Of a stretch of DNA of 55,116 bases, positions 42,960-51,407 are shown piece by piece (the stretch's first letter is position 1; each line of letters opens with the position of its first letter). The DNA is from Trichocoleus desertorum ATA4-8-CV12 (GTDB lineage: Bacteria; Cyanobacteriota; Cyanobacteriia; FACHB-46), in the NCBI GenBank assembly GCA_019358975.1, contig JAHHIL010000036.1, positions 1 to 55,116 on the forward strand, written 5' to 3'. Position numbers and translations under genes: made by a program. Below the pieces are notes generated by a model. The model saw nothing but the letters and a program-made list of their open reading frames with translations, was not told the DNA's origin and did not search any database.

Positions 42960-45139
42960 TGTAACTCACCAAACTTAGGACTCCACCACCCCTGAGCGGT
43001 CTGAAAATACACGGCTGGTTTGTGTTGGCTATTGCTCCTTGCTTGGGCATCGGAGCAGCGTAGTAGTTGTTTGGTTTGTCCTTCCTTTTCGTAGGCATAA
43101 ACTTCCAAAGGTTTTTGACAAATAGGGCAGGGAAACTCTGTGAGCTGAGTTGGCTGCGGGTTAGATGTCTCACCTTGGCTACGGGGACGCTCCCATTTAC
43201 GGCTGCGATCGCTCCAAAATAGCACCACATCTTCACAGCCGCTGACACACTTGAGGAAGTACTTTTTCTTGACTTTGCTGCTGGGGATCTTGGCGAGATA
43301 GTTATGGCACTGGGGGCAGCGGGTGCGGGATAAGTTGAGAGTTTTTTCTGGGCGGGGCGCGGGATTGGTGGTGAGATGGGCGGGAATCACTTGCTTAGCC
43401 TTCGTCAGAGCAGGAGCAAAGTACTCTCGATTCCAGGTTGTGAGATAGGTTTGCCACTCTTGCTTTCCGGCGGCAATCTGATCTAAGGCTTGCTCCATCT
43501 GAGCCGTAAACTCAGCTTCTAGTAGATCGGGTAAGGCATCTTGCAGGAAGCGATCGACCTCTAATCCTAATTCTGTCGGTTGCAAATGCCCTTTGAGCAC
43601 TTCTACATAAAGCCGTTGCTTCAGAGTTTGAATTGTCGGGGCATAGGTACTTGGGCGACCAATCCCTTTTCGCTCCATCACCTGCACCAGCTTCGGTTCG
43701 CTGTAGCGTGGGGGCGGTTGGGTTTGCTTCTGTTCATGGGCGGCTTGTTGCAGCGTTAGGACTTGGGCAGGAACCAAGGTGGGCAAATCTGTATCGGCGC
43801 TCAAGTTATTCCAGTATTTGCTATATCCTGCAAACTCAATCACCTGTCCCTTTGCTTGCCAAGATACAGGCCCGGATTGGGTCACAATTTGGGTTTGGCG
43901 CAGTCGAGCGGCTTGGCACTGAGAGGCGATCGCCCGTTTCCAAATCAACACGTATAAGGCAAAGGCATCCGCAGCCAGTTCCACTCGCAATTCCTTGGAG
44001 GGACGGTAGACATCGGTGGGCCGAATTGCCTCATGAGCTTCCTGTGCGCCCTTGGCTTTGCGGTGTTGCGTTACCTTTTTTGGCACATTGTCGGGGTCGT
44101 GCTCCTCTAGCCACTGCCGCGCTTGCGTACAAAACTCAGGGCTGAGGGTAATGCTGTCGGTTCGCATGTAGGTAATCAGCCCTGCTTCGTAGAGCGACTG
44201 GGCCACCTGCATGGTTTTCTCAGGACTGAAGCGCAAGCGAGAACCTGCCGCTTGTTGCAGAGTTGAGGTAATAAACGGAGGTGGGGGCGTGCGAGTCGCA
44301 GTTTTACCTTCAACTGAAACCACTTGGTGCGGGTGCTGTTGGGCAATTTCTACCAAGCGATCGGCAACGGCTTGAGAGGTGACGCGATCGGACTCTGGTG
44401 TTTGGCTCTCGGCGGCGGTAGCAGCATCATCAGTCGGGGCTGCTTCGGGGTTAGCTGTGCCACGACGGTTAGGGGGGCTAGCAGAGTTGGGGTTGGCAGA
44501 ATTAGGCTTGCCTCGGTAGTAAGCCCGGAAGCCTTCAGCATAATCGACAAAGACACTCCAGTAGTCTTGCGGTACAAAGGCTTGAATCTGCCGTTCGCGA
44601 TCGCAGAGGATGTGCAAGGTGGCACTCTGCACCCGTCCCATGCTTTTAGCGCCGTTGTGCAACTGCCAAAGCAAGGGAGAGCCTTTAAAGCCGACTAGTT
44701 TATCGAGCACAGTGCGGCACAATCCGGAGTTAACCAGGTTCAGATCAATAGAACGAGGTTGGGCGATCGCGCTACGCACAGCGTTAGGAGTAATTTCGGT
44801 ATAGACGACTCGTTGGGGTTGCTTGAGGTTGAGAGCTTGTTGAATATGCCAAGCAATCGTCTCTCCTTCCCGGTCGTAGTCGGTTGCTAAGACCACAGTC
44901 TTCACCTGCTTCACGGCGGAACGGAGCTGTTGAATGGTGTCTTTGCCCCTGGTGCCTCTCGCCATAAAGCGGCACTTCACCGATTGACCCTCTAGATCAA
45001 AGCCTAGGGAATCTTCACCGTCATTCGCCAGTTCTCGAATGTGACCCATGCTGGCTTTGACTAGCCAATCAGACCCCAAGATCTGGCTGAGCTTTTTAAC
45101 TTTGCCAGGACTTTCGACGATGAGTAGCTTGGTTGCCAA
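42956..45139 (-). CDS. topA: Type IA DNA topoisomerase I, accessory form
   Basis: I start it at a TTG (complement at 45137-45139) because AAAGGGAA precedes it and the product then begins MATKLLIVESPGKVKKL; 727 residues. TOPRIM motifs are VESPGK (Glu) and ATDYDREGE (DxDxxE); the catalytic tyrosine is in GLITYMRTDS (about 325). The central HEAIRPT motif is present. The C-terminus has Cys clusters CPQCHNYL...CVSGC and CPICQKPL, the latter lacking a perfect second pair. It relaxes negatively supercoiled DNA. An internal Pro/Ser/Asn-rich insertion (about 205-240) is unusual. It is shorter than the main cyanobacterial TopA (about 880 residues), so probably a paralogue. Confidence 0.88.
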   Translation of the reverse strand: MATKLLIVESPGKVKKLSQILGSDWLVKASMGHIRELANDGEDSLGFDLEGQSVKCRFMARGTRGKDTIQQLRSAVKQVKTVVLATDYDREGETIAWHIQQALNLKQPQRVVYTEITPNAVRSAIAQPRSIDLNLVNSGLCRTVLDKLVGFKGSPLLWQLHNGAKSMGRVQSATLHILCDRERQIQAFVPQDYWSVFVDYAEGFRAYYRGKPNSANPNSASPPNRRGTANPEAAPTDDAATAAESQTPESDRVTSQAVADRLVEIAQQHPHQVVSVEGKTATRTPPPPFITSTLQQAAGSRLRFSPEKTMQVAQSLYEAGLITYMRTDSITLSPEFCTQARQWLEEHDPDNVPKKVTQHRKAKGAQEAHEAIRPTDVYRPSKELRVELAADAFALYVLIWKRAIASQCQAARLRQTQIVTQSGPVSWQAKGQVIEFAGYSKYWNNLSADTDLPTLVPAQVLTLQQAAHEQKQTQPPPRYSEPKLVQVMERKGIGRPSTYAPTIQTLKQRLYVEVLKGHLQPTELGLEVDRFLQDALPDLLEAEFTAQMEQALDQIAAGKQEWQTYLTTWNREYFAPALTKAKQVIPAHLTTNPAPRPEKTLNLSRTRCPQCHNYLAKIPSSKVKKKYFLKCVSGCEDVVLFWSDRSRKWERPRSQGETSNPQPTQLTEFPCPICQKPLEVYAYEKEGQTKQLLRCSDAQARSNSQHKPAVYFQTAQGWWSPKFGELH

Positions 45140-45244
45140 GATAGATTCCCTTTGCCTAGCGATGAACAACTACTTTACGTACAATTGTACTGGCTGAAGC
45201 CCAAGAGTAGCCATAGAGGATCGCTGAGTCGTCATCGAGTGCAA

Positions 45245-45856
45245 CTAACGGCTCGCCTCAGCCGCAGCTTTCGACAAACTGTACTGGCCTTTTCTCGCCC
45301 GATGCCATTGTCCATCCTTGGCTCCAGTAGAGAGGATATTCAACATGCGATCGCGGGCTTTGTTTCGCACATCTTGAGGGATCTCAGCCACAAAAATCGT
45401 ATTAATTAAATCGGGGACACTCAAGAGCTGCTTGGGCTGCTGCTGAAAAACAGTAGTAATTGCGGCTGGTAACGAGGTTTGACGAAATGGATCTTGTAAG
45501 TAGTCTTGCCAATTCTTCGACTGCCGCCGGGTTTGCTTAGTAGCCCTAGCAGGTTTTCTGCCTCTAGTACTAGTGGGAGCCGCAGCCTCCTGGGCGGGGG
45601 CAGTCGGGCTGGGATCGGGAGAAGCTACAGGAGATGATTTTGACGCACCTAGATTTTTAGTAGGTGGAGTAGATGCAGCAGCGCCCGCAGTTACCGCGAA
45701 TAGATCGATAACCGTTTTGAGACTTTGTCGCTTTCCTCGTAATGCCTCCAGTTGTACCGTGATATCTGCCTCCTGAGCAGCAAGAGTGGCATCAGCTTCT
45801 AGCAAATTAGTGAGAATAGCCCCAGAAGTCGCAGGAGATGCTTGAGAATTAACCAT
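45245..45856 (-). CDS. Conserved hypothetical protein, possible DNA-binding role
   Basis: From the ATG at 45856 (MVNSQASPATSG) the protein has 203 residues. An N-terminal coiled-coil-like segment (LEADATLAAQEADITVQLEA) is followed by a Pro/Ala/Thr-rich linker and a basic stretch TSTRGRKPARATKQTRRQ with an AT-hook-like RGRKP. The C-terminal domain (about 120-200) contains LSVPDLINTIFVAEIPQDVR and DGQWHRARKGQYSLSK, reminiscent of a winged helix. I recognise it only as a cyanobacterial family of unknown function. It sits 105 bp upstream of the topoisomerase on the same strand, compatible with a nucleoid or DNA-related role (inference). Confidence 0.65.
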   Translation of the reverse strand: MVNSQASPATSGAILTNLLEADATLAAQEADITVQLEALRGKRQSLKTVIDLFAVTAGAAASTPPTKNLGASKSSPVASPDPSPTAPAQEAAAPTSTRGRKPARATKQTRRQSKNWQDYLQDPFRQTSLPAAITTVFQQQPKQLLSVPDLINTIFVAEIPQDVRNKARDRMLNILSTGAKDGQWHRARKGQYSLSKAAAEASR

Positions 45857-46000
45857 AAGATAATGCTGTGTCAGCAATTTGAAGTTAAAAGCATCATACA
45901 AAGCTCTGCTAATTTCAGGAAGCCTCAAAGGTGATATAGCAGTTCTAAATCATTCCTGAACGATTACATTCCTGAACTACTACAGGAGCGCTATAGCGTT

Positions 46001-46052
46001 CACAAATTATTTGTGATGGGGTCGTTGGCCCCACACAGGGGTGCAACCCCTG
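46001..46052. repeat. Three consecutive hairpins, dispersed-repeat-like
   Basis: CACAAATTATTTGTG (46001-46015), TGGGG...CCCCA (46017-46033, 7-nt loop) and CAGGGGTGCAACCCCTG (46036-46052) follow each other almost without gaps. Such stacked palindromes with an 'aggggtgcaacccct' core are common in cyanobacterial intergenic repeats or MITE-like elements. No coding content. The flanks carry GCGCTATAGCG and CGCTATATATC, hinting at a larger symmetric unit of about 100 bp. Confidence 0.6.
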
Positions 46053-46158
46053 AACCCCGTTCAAAAATCAAAAAGGATCGCTATATATCTCGCTAGAGAA
46101 ATGAGGTGGAGGGTATTGCCCAGTAACAAGAGGATGGGAATGGCTAGAAATTTTTGAC

Positions 46159-46420
46159 TTAAAACGGCGTTTCTTTTTCTTGACGTTGTCGTTGCAAAGC
46201 TTCTTCATACCACTCCAATTCAGCCAGAAATTGATCGGCCCTCTTGGTTAGGGCTGAATCCTGAGGTACGCCTGATTCATCTAAAAGTCTAAGAGTCGCT
46301 CGTTTTAATGTGATTTGCCAGCTCTTCCATTTTTTCAGGAGCCTGCCCTTTTTCGTATTCTTTATACATGCGATCGAGAATGCCAAAGTCATACTCTTTG
46401 GCATCAGCAAAAACAACCTC
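46159..46420 (-). pseudogene. Small hypothetical gene broken by a frameshift
   Basis: Two minus-strand frames together look like one short soluble, charged protein: VVFADAKEYDFGILDRMYKE followed by YEKGQAPEKMEELANHI in one, then LKRATLRLLDESGVPQDSAL and FLAELEWYEEALQRQRQEK in the other. The junction is near 46310 around CACATTAAAACG. I do not recognise the family. No ribosome site or unambiguous start is visible near 46420. It lies divergent from the copper ATPase, across the MerR-type operator. Confidence 0.4.
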
Positions 46421-46450
46421 ATGTCTGTAATACAACCTTTTGTGGCACCC

Positions 46451-46490
46451 CCTTGACTCTCCAGTTCGGTGGAGATTGCAAGATAGAATT
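46451..46490 (+). promoter_or_regulatory. MerR-family-type promoter/operator of the copper ATPase gene
   Basis: TTGACT (46453-46458) is followed by the dyad CTCCA-GTTCGG-TGGAG (46459-46474). This layout, a -35 hexamer running into a CTCCA/TGGAG-type dyad, is that of metal-responsive MerR regulators (CueR, ZntR, CadR, CoaR). The expected overlong 19-20 bp spacer would put the -10 near 46478-46484; the nearest good hexamer is TAGAAT at 46484-46489, somewhat further away. The copper ATPase starts 50 bp downstream. No merR-like gene is in the window. Confidence 0.6.
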
Positions 46491-46538
46491 AAGTTCAAAT
46501 GAGACGCGATCGCCTAAGGTCAAGGGGAAGCAAAGATT

Positions 46539-48797
46539 ATGGAAAATACAACCCTGAAACTGCGAGGCCTGAGTTGTGCCTCCTGTGCCAGCAATGTGGA
46601 AGCTGCCATTCGCTCTGTTCCAGGTGTAGAAGCGTGCAACGTTAACTTTGGGGCTGAACAAGCAACAGTTACCTACGACGCTCACCAAGCTGATATCGCA
46701 ACGATTCAAGCAGCGGTAGATGCAGCAGGATATACTGCCCTGCCGATGTCAGAAGATGTGTTAGCTCCAGAAGATGATATGGAGCGGCAAGAACGCCAAG
46801 CAGAGCAGCGCCAGTTAACTCGTCGGGTGGGGGTGAGCGGTGCGATCAGTGCCATTTTGGTGATTGGTTCACTTCCGGCGATGACAGGGTTATCTATTCC
46901 CTTGATTCCCATGTGGCTACACCATCCTTGGCTCCAGTTGCTGCTTACAGCTCCAGTGCTGTTTTGGGCAGGTCGTGACTTTTTCGTCAATGCCTGGAAA
47001 GCCTTGAAGCGACATACTGCCACAATGGACACGCTGGTAGCCGTGGGCACTGGAACGGCTTACCTTTATTCTCTATTTCCCACCTTTTCCCCTGAATGGT
47101 TCATCGCTCAGGGGCTGAATCCAGATGTCTATTTTGAAGCCGCAGCGGTGATTATTGCTCTCCTCTTGCTAGGACGGTTGCTAGAGAACCGAGCTAAAGG
47201 CAAAACCTCAGAAGCAATTCGTCAACTAATGGGGTTGCAGGCCAAAACAGCGCGAGTCCTGCGTCAAGGTCGAGAGGTAGATGTCGCGATCGCTGAGGTG
47301 GTGATTGGAGATATCATTCTAGTGCGTCCCGGCGAAAGCATCCCGGTCGATGGTGAGATTGTAGAAGGAACTTCCGCCATTGATGAGGCAATGGTAACGG
47401 GTGAAAGTGTGCCTGTGAAAAAGCAACCGGGCGATCCAGTGATTGGTGCGACGATGAATAAAACGGGTAGCTTCAAGTTTCGGGCGACCAAGGTTGGCAA
47501 AGATACTTTCCTAGCGCAAATTGTCAGGCTGGTGCAACAGGCGCAGGGTTCTAAAGCCCCGATTCAACGATTGGCCGATCAAGTCACAGGATGGTTTGTA
47601 CCTGTAGTGATTGCGATCGCCATCCTCACCTTTGTTGTTTGGTTTAACGTCATGGGCAATGTCACAATGGCATTGATCACCACCGTTGGCGTTCTGATTA
47701 TTGCTTGTCCTTGCGCCCTCGGTTTGGCGACTCCGACTTCCATCATGGTTGGAACTGGAAAAGGCGCAGAAAATGGCATTTTGATCAAAGGGGCTGACAG
47801 CCTGGAACTCGCCCATAAGCTGCAAACCATCGTCCTCGACAAAACAGGCACCATTACCCAAGGCAAACCCACCGTCACAGACTACATCACGATCAAGGGA
47901 ACTGCTAACAGCAATGAACTCCACCTCCTACGTTTAGCTGCCTCCCTAGAGCGCCTTTCGGAGCATCCTCTAGCGGAAGCAGTGGTGCAATATGCCCAAA
48001 CCCAAGGGATAGAGCTAAGCGATGCCCAGGAATTTGAAGCGATCGCGGGTAGTGGAGTGCAAGGATATGTCTCAGGGCAGCTAGTACAAATCGGCACGCA
48101 GCGCTGGTTCCAAGAACTAGGCATCGAGACCAGTAGTTTGCAGCAACCGTGGGAGCGCTTAGAGTATCTGGGTAGAACCGTGATCTGGATCGCGATCGCA
48201 GGCCAAGTAGAAGCAATCATGGGTATTGCCGATGCGGTAAAGCCCTCCTCTATCAGTGCCATCCGGACTCTACAACGCATGAGCCTAGAAGTAGTGATGT
48301 TGACAGGAGATAACCGTCGCACCGCTGAAGTAATTGCCCGTGAAGTAGGAATTCAACGAGTCTTAGCCGAAGTTCGTCCCGATCAAAAAGCAGCCACCAT
48401 ATCTATGCTGCAATCTGAGGGCAAGATCGTAGCGATGGTTGGGGACGGGATTAACGACGCTCCTGCCCTGGCTCAAGCGGATGTGGGAATCGCTATTGGC
48501 ACCGGAACGGATGTGGCGATCGCGGCGAGTGATATCACGTTAATCTCTGGAAATTTGCAAGGCATCGTTACGGCGATTCAACTCAGTCGCGCCACCATTC
48601 GCAACATCCAGCAAAACTTGTTCTTTGCTTTCATCTACAACGTAGCAGGCATCCCGATCGCAGCAGGTATTCTCTATCCTGTCTTCGGTTGGCTGCTCAG
48701 CCCCATTATTGCGGGTGCGGCGATGGCATTCAGTTCTGTTTCCGTCGTCACCAATGCCTTACGTCTGCGCCACTTCCAGCCCAAAACATTGAGCTAA
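46539..48797 (+). CDS. copA: Copper-translocating P1B-1 ATPase
   Basis: This 752-residue protein starts at an ATG preceded by AAGGGGAAG. An N-terminal HMA domain (about 3-68) has the metal-binding [12 protein letters not shown]. Eight membrane helices are expected; helix 6 has CPCALGLAT (about 391), the Cu(I) signature. Also present: actuator VTGESVPV, phosphorylation [11 protein letters not shown] (about 434), HP locus SEHPLAEAV, hinge [11 protein letters not shown], and late-helix YN and [13 protein letters not shown]. It exports or delivers Cu(I) at the expense of ATP; cyanobacteria have plasma-membrane (CtaA) and thylakoid (PacS) versions, which cannot be separated here. A cupredoxin-domain gene follows 58 bp downstream. 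Confidence 0.92.
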   Translation: MENTTLKLRGLSCASCASNVEAAIRSVPGVEACNVNFGAEQATVTYDAHQADIATIQAAVDAAGYTALPMSEDVLAPEDDMERQERQAEQRQLTRRVGVSGAISAILVIGSLPAMTGLSIPLIPMWLHHPWLQLLLTAPVLFWAGRDFFVNAWKALKRHTATMDTLVAVGTGTAYLYSLFPTFSPEWFIAQGLNPDVYFEAAAVIIALLLLGRLLENRAKGKTSEAIRQLMGLQAKTARVLRQGREVDVAIAEVVIGDIILVRPGESIPVDGEIVEGTSAIDEAMVTGESVPVKKQPGDPVIGATMNKTGSFKFRATKVGKDTFLAQIVRLVQQAQGSKAPIQRLADQVTGWFVPVVIAIAILTFVVWFNVMGNVTMALITTVGVLIIACPCALGLATPTSIMVGTGKGAENGILIKGADSLELAHKLQTIVLDKTGTITQGKPTVTDYITIKGTANSNELHLLRLAASLERLSEHPLAEAVVQYAQTQGIELSDAQEFEAIAGSGVQGYVSGQLVQIGTQRWFQELGIETSSLQQPWERLEYLGRTVIWIAIAGQVEAIMGIADAVKPSSISAIRTLQRMSLEVVMLTGDNRRTAEVIAREVGIQRVLAEVRPDQKAATISMLQSEGKIVAMVGDGINDAPALAQADVGIAIGTGTDVAIAASDITLISGNLQGIVTAIQLSRATIRNIQQNLFFAFIYNVAGIPIAAGILYPVFGWLLSPIIAGAAMAFSSVSVVTNALRLRHFQPKTLS

Positions 48798-48855
48798 TAG
48801 GTGAACTATCGATCAATTTATAGAACCTATTTGAGAATAAAGAGGAGCAATCAAG

Positions 48856-49383
48856 ATGTTGAACCCCACAGCAATCATGGGCGCGATCGCGAGTTTAAGT
48901 ATTCTATTAGGCACGCCTGCGGGTGGAGGGATAGCCCAAGTGCCTCATGCAGAAACCCAGCATTCTGCCACCTCACCCACCGCCCAGTTTCGTCGCATTG
49001 CCCAACCCTTGTGGCTGAAAGGAGCCGTTACGGTTGGTGGCCTCAGCTTAGTGGGCTTGGAGTTGTGGTGGTTTTTGCTCAGCAAACCTAAAGCTCGCCA
49101 AGCCGCTATCCAAGCAGGTGTGCAAGAAGTCACCGTGACCGTAGATGGGGGCTATGAACCGAGCCAGATTGTGGTGCAAGTAGGACAACCTGTACGGCTC
49201 AACTTCGATCGCAAAGATCCGAGTAGTTGCCTAGAAGAAGTGCGATTGCCTGACTTCCACATTGCTCAAGCATTGCCGCTGAATCGCACCACTGCGATCG
49301 AATTCACACCCAATAAACCCGGTCGATATGAGTTTACCTGCGGCATGAATATGTTTCGAGGCGTAATTGAAGTCCATTCGTGA
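48856..49383 (+). CDS. Membrane-anchored cupredoxin-domain protein
   Basis: 175 residues, with AGAGGAG upstream of the ATG. N-terminal hydrophobic leader (about 1-28), then a membrane helix (about 55-75, AVTVGGLSLVGLELWWFLL), then a cupredoxin-like domain (about 88-175). The presumed copper ligands lie in DPSSCLEEVRLPDFH and YEFTCGMNMFRG (Cys, Met). The CGMNM pattern matches periplasmic cupredoxins often encoded next to copper ATPases, where they may receive or buffer copper. Operon membership with the ATPase is likely: 58-bp gap, containing an AATAGGT/ACCTATT inverted repeat. Confidence 0.82.
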   Translation: MLNPTAIMGAIASLSILLGTPAGGGIAQVPHAETQHSATSPTAQFRRIAQPLWLKGAVTVGGLSLVGLELWWFLLSKPKARQAAIQAGVQEVTVTVDGGYEPSQIVVQVGQPVRLNFDRKDPSSCLEEVRLPDFHIAQALPLNRTTAIEFTPNKPGRYEFTCGMNMFRGVIEVHS

Positions 49384-49741
49384 GGTGATTATGTTAGCTC
49401 CAGCGGAGTTGCAGCGCATCCTGCCCAAACTATCTGCCCAATCATTGAGCGGGTCTAGCGCCAAGATGGATAACCTGAGCGATCGCCCAGCTCAATAAAC
49501 TGCCCAGCGTTGCCATCAACATTGCCACATGCCCTGAGTTTTCCGCGACCGCAAACGTAATCCTAAAAGATATAACAACTAGAGGTACTACTGAGCCAAC
49601 TAGAAAAGATCCTTGACATTAAAAATCTGAATATGTATGCGACAATGCAGCATCACACTGATAAATGATATACAAGAATCATTTATGAGGTTGTTGGTGT
49701 TGAAGCAAAATCGTGACTAATGAATAGCAGGAGCTGGAGTG
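49384..49741. other. Intergenic region with a doubtful 35-codon frame
   Basis: A frame at 49391-49498 (MLAPAELQRILPKLSAQSLS...) begins 7 bp after the cupredoxin stop; it could be the head of a degraded gene, but no family is recognisable. The rest (about 49500-49741) has no coding signal and probably contains the promoter of the signalling pair. AGGAGCTGGAG just before 49742 is the ribosome-binding site of that pair's first gene. Confidence 0.3.
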
Positions 49742-51403
49742 ATGGGAAAGCCTGTAATTCTCACTGTGGACGATGATCCAGATGTGCTGCAAACAGTGTC
49801 ACGGGATTTACGGCATCAGTATGGCGATCGCTTTCGGGTCGTTCGCGCCGACTCTGGGTCAGCGGCTCTAGAGGCGTTAGAACAACTAAAGCTACGAAAT
49901 GAGTTTGTGGCCCTGTTCCTGGTTGACCAGCGCATGCCGCAAATGAGTGGGGTTGAGTTTCTTGAGCAAGCTCTGGATCTGTACCCCAAGTCCAAGCGGG
50001 CCTTGCTCACAGCCTATGCTGATACAGATGCCGCCATTCGAGCCATCAACAGCATCCAGATTGACTACTACTTGCTCAAGCCCTGGGACCCTCCAGAAGA
50101 GCGGTTGTACCCGATTTTAGATGATTTGCTTGATGACTGGTTTGCGTCCTTTCGGCCTCCCTTCGAGGGCATTCGGGTGGTTGGTAACCGCTGGTCTCCC
50201 TTGTCTCATCAAGTAAAAGACTTTCTGGCGCGAAACCAAGTACCTTACCAATGGTTAGATATTGAACTGGAGAATGAAGCGGCCCAGCTGTTGGAATATG
50301 CCGAAGCCGATGGCAAGCAACAACTGCCATTAGTTTTGTTTCCTGATGGTTCCCGCCTAATTCAACCCTCGAATCTAGCGATCGCGGAAAAGATTGGCTT
50401 ACAAACCCAAGCAGAACGCCCTTTCTACGACCTGGCTATTATTGGTGGAGGGCCCGCAGGGTTAGCCGCTGCGGTTTACGGAGCCTCAGAAGGACTCAGC
50501 ACCGTCATGATTGAGCGCCAAGCCCCAGGCGGACAGGCAGGTTCCAGTTCCCGCATTGAGAATTATTTAGGATTTCCGGTGGGCTTAAGTGGGGCAGACT
50601 TGGCACGGCGAGCGGTAGCCCAAGCACGGCGATTTGGGGTAGAAATTCTCACTCCTCAAGAAGTAACAGGAGTCCAGATCACTGATCCCTACCGAATTCT
50701 GCATTTGGCTGACGGCAGCGAAATCAGTTGTCACGCGCTGTTAGTAGCAACCGGAGTTTCTTATCGCAAACTGGATGTGCCAGGGATGGATCAGCTCACT
50801 GGGGCAGGTGTCTACTACGGAGCTGCGATGACCGAAGCGATCGCTTGTCAAGGTGAAACTGTTTATATCGTGGGCGGTGCCAACTCCGCTGGACAAGCCG
50901 CGATGCACTTCTCTAAATATGCCCTCGAAGTCGTGATGTTGGTGCGATCGCCATTAACGAAAAGTATGTCGCAGTACTTAATTGACCAGATAGAAGCGAC
51001 AAATAACATCAAAGTTTGTGTAGGTTGCACCGTTGAAGAAGTCAAAGGCGACAAAAACCTAGAGGCGATCGTCATCAAAAACATTCACACAGGCGAGAGC
51101 GAAACCGTCGAAGCTGCCTCTTTGTTTATCTTTATCGGGGCGATGCCTAAAACCGATTGGCTAGAGGGTGTAGTGGAGCGAGATGAACGAGGATTTATCC
51201 TGACTGGGCCTGACTTAATTTGCGATGGCAAGCCTCCCAAAGGTTGGAATCAAGATCGATCTCCTTTTCTCTTGGAAACCAGTGTTCCAGGCATTTTTGC
51301 CGCTGGAGATGCGCGATATAACTCCATCAAGCGGGTGGCATCGGGTGTGGGCGAAGGATCGATCGCGGTGCAATTCATCCATCGTTATTTGAGTAAGGTG
51401 TAG
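49742..51403 (+). CDS. Receiver - glutaredoxin-like - thioredoxin-reductase-like fusion
   Basis: 553 residues from the ATG after AGGAGCTGGAG. Receiver (about 1-125) with DDD pocket, Asp in LVDQRMPQMSG and Lys in LKPWDPP. A glutaredoxin-fold-like segment (about 143-225, NRWSPLSHQVKDFLARNQVP) has SPLS where CPxC would be. FAD/NAD domain (about 229-553): IIGGGPAGLAA, GGQAGSSSRIENYLGFP, IVGGANSAGQAAM, AGDARYNSIKR. The usual redox CATC is replaced (YYGAAMTEA), so both redox motifs are missing. It may sense or use NAD(P)H through FAD under phosphorelay control. The partner kinase starts 4 bp downstream. Confidence 0.88.
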   Translation: MGKPVILTVDDDPDVLQTVSRDLRHQYGDRFRVVRADSGSAALEALEQLKLRNEFVALFLVDQRMPQMSGVEFLEQALDLYPKSKRALLTAYADTDAAIRAINSIQIDYYLLKPWDPPEERLYPILDDLLDDWFASFRPPFEGIRVVGNRWSPLSHQVKDFLARNQVPYQWLDIELENEAAQLLEYAEADGKQQLPLVLFPDGSRLIQPSNLAIAEKIGLQTQAERPFYDLAIIGGGPAGLAAAVYGASEGLSTVMIERQAPGGQAGSSSRIENYLGFPVGLSGADLARRAVAQARRFGVEILTPQEVTGVQITDPYRILHLADGSEISCHALLVATGVSYRKLDVPGMDQLTGAGVYYGAAMTEAIACQGETVYIVGGANSAGQAAMHFSKYALEVVMLVRSPLTKSMSQYLIDQIEATNNIKVCVGCTVEEVKGDKNLEAIVIKNIHTGESETVEAASLFIFIGAMPKTDWLEGVVERDERGFILTGPDLICDGKPPKGWNQDRSPFLLETSVPGIFAAGDARYNSIKRVASGVGEGSIAVQFIHRYLSKV

Positions 51404-51407
51404 CGCT

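Noticed and set aside
46001-46052. CRISPR array
   Set aside because: The three hairpins differ in sequence and spacing; there is no repeated unit with spacers, and no cas gene is present.
48801-49091. Rightward 96-codon frame over the start of the cupredoxin gene
   Set aside because: It overlaps the cupredoxin gene in another frame; the latter has the ribosome site, leader and recognisable domain.
51017-51034. VCVGC in the thioredoxin-reductase-like protein as the redox CxxC
   Set aside because: It is CxxC but lies after the second nucleotide-binding motif, not at the family's CATC position, so I do not count it as the catalytic pair.
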